Of a DNA stretch of 64,000 bases, positions 62,079-64,000 are shown piece after piece. The notes under the pieces are model-generated. The model was given only the letters and a program-made list of their open reading frames with translations, did not search any database and was not told the DNA's origin. A program made the translations under genes and the position numbers. This DNA is from Acinetobacter defluvii. Its GTDB lineage: Bacteria; Pseudomonadota; Gammaproteobacteria; Pseudomonadales; Moraxellaceae. Each line of letters opens with the position of its first letter. The stretch's first letter is position 1. The DNA lies in NCBI RefSeq assembly GCF_001704615.3, contig NZ_CP029397.2, forward strand, positions 3,224,001 to 3,288,000. The letters are read 5' to 3'.

Positions 62079-63071
62079 ATGACCCAACATCACAAGAATA
62101 CACATGCAACATCAGGGTTAAACGCTTCAAGTTATGGCATGACCACCATGTTACTTGCCTGTGCGATGTTGGGCTCAACAGCAGTTTGGGCAGTTGATCC
62201 AAGCGTACAACAATTACGCATCGGCTTTCAAAAAAGCTCGATTAACTTTGCCGTAGCCAAACAGCAAAAACTATATGAAAAAGAATTTCCAAATGCCAAA
62301 ATTTCTTGGAATGAATTTCCCGCAGGACCACAGATTTTAGAAGCGTTGGCAGTAGGTTCAATCGATGTGGGTGTGACGGGTGACACGCCACCTGTTTATG
62401 CACAAGCTGCCAATAAGCCTTTGTATTATATCGCTTATGAAGCAGCAAAGCCTTTGGCTTCAGCCATTTTAGTACCGAAGGATTCAAAACTAAGCCAGTT
62501 AAGTGATTTAAAGGGCAAACGTATAGGCTTACAAAAAGGCTCAAGTGCGCATTATTTACTGGTACAAGCCGTTCGCAAAGCTGGTTTGCAGTGGACAGAT
62601 ATTCAACCGATCTGGCTGACACCAGCCGATGCACGTGCCGCATTCCAAAAAGGGGCAATTGATGCTTGGGCGATTTGGGATCCCTATTTTGCTTCCGCAC
62701 AACTAGAAGACCAAGCCAAAATTCTGGTTTCAGGTCAAGGTTTAAGTCCCAATTATACCTTTTATTTGGCTTCCACCTCTTTTGTTAAACAACATCCTCA
62801 GGCAGTAAAAGGCATTATTCAACAAATCAATACTGCAGATAAATGGGTACAAGCGAATCGAAGTGCAACAGCACAATTGATCGGACAAAGCACAGGTTTA
62901 AAACCAAATGTAAGCCAGGTTTTTATTGACCGCCGTCCACGACCTTCTGCTGCTGCACCTTTGACAGCCAAAGTCATTGCAGATCAGCAACAGTTAGCGA
63001 ACCGCTTTGCTGAACTCAAGATTATTCCCAAACCGATCAACATTAAGCTAGCCGTTTGGACTGGCAAATAA
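62079..63071 (+). CDS. ssuA: Sulfonate ABC transporter substrate-binding protein, copy 2
   Basis: This 330-residue paralogue of the preceding gene has a longer N-terminus (about 20 polar residues before the hydrophobic signal, which ends AVWAVDP; LLAC within it could also act as a lipobox). Binding-protein motifs are intact: FQKSSINFAVAKQQKLYEKE, FPAGPQILEALAVGSIDVGV and TPADARAAFQKGAIDAWAIW. AGAGG precedes the ATG. It lies 35 bases after copy 1 and 18 bases before ssuD. Confidence 0.9.
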   Translation: MTQHHKNTHATSGLNASSYGMTTMLLACAMLGSTAVWAVDPSVQQLRIGFQKSSINFAVAKQQKLYEKEFPNAKISWNEFPAGPQILEALAVGSIDVGVTGDTPPVYAQAANKPLYYIAYEAAKPLASAILVPKDSKLSQLSDLKGKRIGLQKGSSAHYLLVQAVRKAGLQWTDIQPIWLTPADARAAFQKGAIDAWAIWDPYFASAQLEDQAKILVSGQGLSPNYTFYLASTSFVKQHPQAVKGIIQQINTADKWVQANRSATAQLIGQSTGLKPNVSQVFIDRRPRPSAAAPLTAKVIADQQQLANRFAELKIIPKPINIKLAVWTGK

Positions 63072-63089
63072 TTTAAAAGGATTCAAGTC

Positions 63090-64000
63090 ATGAAAATTTT
63101 TTGGTTTATTCCAACGCACGGTGATAGTCGTTATTTAGGTACAAGTAAAGGTGCGCGCCAAGTTGACCATGCTTATATGAAGCAAATCGCTGTTGCAGTC
63201 GATAATCTCGGTTATGAAGGTGTTCTTATTCCGACAGGGCGTTCTTGTGAAGACCCTTGGATTACAGCAGCAAGTTTGATTGATGCGACAAAAAATTTAA
63301 AATTCTTGGTGGCACTACGTCCAGGTGTGACCACGCCTGCCCTTGCAGCACGCATGGCAGCAACTTTTGACCGTTTATCGAATGGGCGTATTAGACTTAA
63401 CCTTGTTACAGGTGGCGATGAGCAAGAACTTAAAGGCGATGGCTTATATGAAGACCACGCCACGCGCTATAAAACTGCTGCCGAATACACCACCATTTGG
63501 CGTGAAATTTTAACACGTTCACATACTGCTGAATCATTTACCTTTCATGGCGAACAGTTAAGTGTGGATGATGCGAAATTGCTTTATCCGCCAATACAAA
63601 AACCGTATCCGCCCTTATGGTTTGGTGGTTCTTCTGAGGATGCCCTTGAACTTGCAGCAGAACAAGTAGACACCTATCTCACTTGGGGTGAGCCACCTGC
63701 TGCAGTCAAAGAAAAAATTACGGCTGTTAAAGCTAAGGCAGACGCTAAAGGTCGCACGCTCAACTACGGTATTCGTTTACATGTCATCGTACGTGAAACC
63801 AATGAACAAGCATGGCAAGCTGCTGAAGAACTGATTCAATATGTCGATGATGCCACCATTGCGGCTGCACAGAAGAAATTTAAACACATGGATTCGGTCG
63901 GTCAGCGTCGTATGGCTGAGTTGCATAATGGCGATCGTACAAAACTTGAAGTATCACCTAACTTATGGGCAGGTGTGGGACTAGTACGTGGCGGTGCAGG
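63090..64000 (+). CDS. ssuD: FMNH2-dependent alkanesulfonate monooxygenase (partial)
   Basis: SsuD cleaves alkanesulfonates to aldehyde and sulfite with FMNH2 and oxygen, releasing sulfur during sulfate limitation. The visible 303 codons start [16 protein letters not shown] and include [50 protein letters not shown] and [13 protein letters not shown], all typical of the luciferase-like SsuD family. The reading frame is open to the window end; the C-terminus and any ssuC/ssuB lie beyond. AAAGGATTCAAGTC precedes the ATG. Confidence 0.95.
   Translation, partial: MKIFWFIPTHGDSRYLGTSKGARQVDHAYMKQIAVAVDNLGYEGVLIPTGRSCEDPWITAASLIDATKNLKFLVALRPGVTTPALAARMAATFDRLSNGRIRLNLVTGGDEQELKGDGLYEDHATRYKTAAEYTTIWREILTRSHTAESFTFHGEQLSVDDAKLLYPPIQKPYPPLWFGGSSEDALELAAEQVDTYLTWGEPPAAVKEKITAVKAKADAKGRTLNYGIRLHVIVRETNEQAWQAAEELIQYVDDATIAAAQKKFKHMDSVGQRRMAELHNGDRTKLEVSPNLWAGVGLVRGGA

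Noticed and set aside
1..64000. CRISPR arrays, tRNA or rRNA genes, insertion sequences
   Set aside because: No regularly spaced repeats, cloverleaf-like sequences, rRNA signature or transposase genes were recognised.

Overview
The window is AT-rich gammaproteobacterial DNA that I assign to Acinetobacter. It holds an Acinetobacter-type capsule (K) locus with wza-wzb-wzc on one side, the gna-to-pgm biosynthesis block on the other, fkpA/murJ/ampD/nadC flanks, and ItrA-, Gna-, Gne/GalE- and Ugd-type proteins in the usual arrangement. It is probably not A. baumannii: the block ends at pgm followed directly by glmS-glmU, where A. baumannii has lldP (from memory, not checked). No rRNA, tRNA, CRISPR array or insertion sequence was found.

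Layout. 1-8300: housekeeping genes (rhodanese, pncB, a lone Roadblock/LC7 protein, a small RHH regulator, dtd, an SCP2-domain protein, a small membrane protein, serB and its divergent partner ahpA/ytjB). 8543-15283: a co-directional run ribB(X)-ribH-nusB-thiL-pgpA-glmU-glmS, which supplies flavin, thiamine diphosphate, phospholipid and UDP-GlcNAc. 15359-35437: the capsule locus. Its precursor genes are pgm, galE/gne, gpi, ugd and galU. These are followed by the initiating transferase ItrA, two glycosyltransferases, Wzy, a GT52-type transferase, Wzx, a complete pseudaminic-acid pathway (PseB, C, H, G, I, F) and gna. 35676-39421: the divergent export and control operon wza-wzb-wzc. 39603-41746: three tandem FKBP prolyl isomerases.

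41810-50565: murJ, ampD, nadC, an LTA-synthase-like sulfatase, a Tat-exported phospholipase C with a 44-residue lipoprotein encoded upstream, and rph. 50773-51273 is an unrecognised gene bracketed by short repeats. 51471-54539 is a DesB/DesC/DesT-type fatty-acid desaturation unit with three tandem operator-like palindromes. 54596-57568 holds dsbA and ubiG-mupP-yciK. 57737-60751 holds a small ORF, two RcnB-like proteins and argA. 61084-64000 is the start of an alkanesulfonate-use cluster with two SsuA-type binding proteins and ssuD, which runs off the window.

How the capsule genes fit together. Pgm, Gpi, GalU, GalE and GlmU/GlmS make nucleotide sugars. PseB-C-H-G-I-F make CMP-pseudaminic acid from UDP-GlcNAc. 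ItrA loads the first sugar on undecaprenyl phosphate, two transferases and the GT52 protein extend the unit, Wzx flips it, Wzy polymerises it, and Wza/Wzb/Wzc export it and control its length. The most unusual feature is a two-gene cassette, a second PseH-like acyltransferase and a MaoC hydratase with an intact catalytic motif, inserted on the opposite strand inside the pse genes. I infer that it changes the acyl group on pseudaminic acid, perhaps to (R)-3-hydroxybutanoyl. A second notable point is that the protein in the ugd position lacks the catalytic cysteine of UDP-sugar dehydrogenases.
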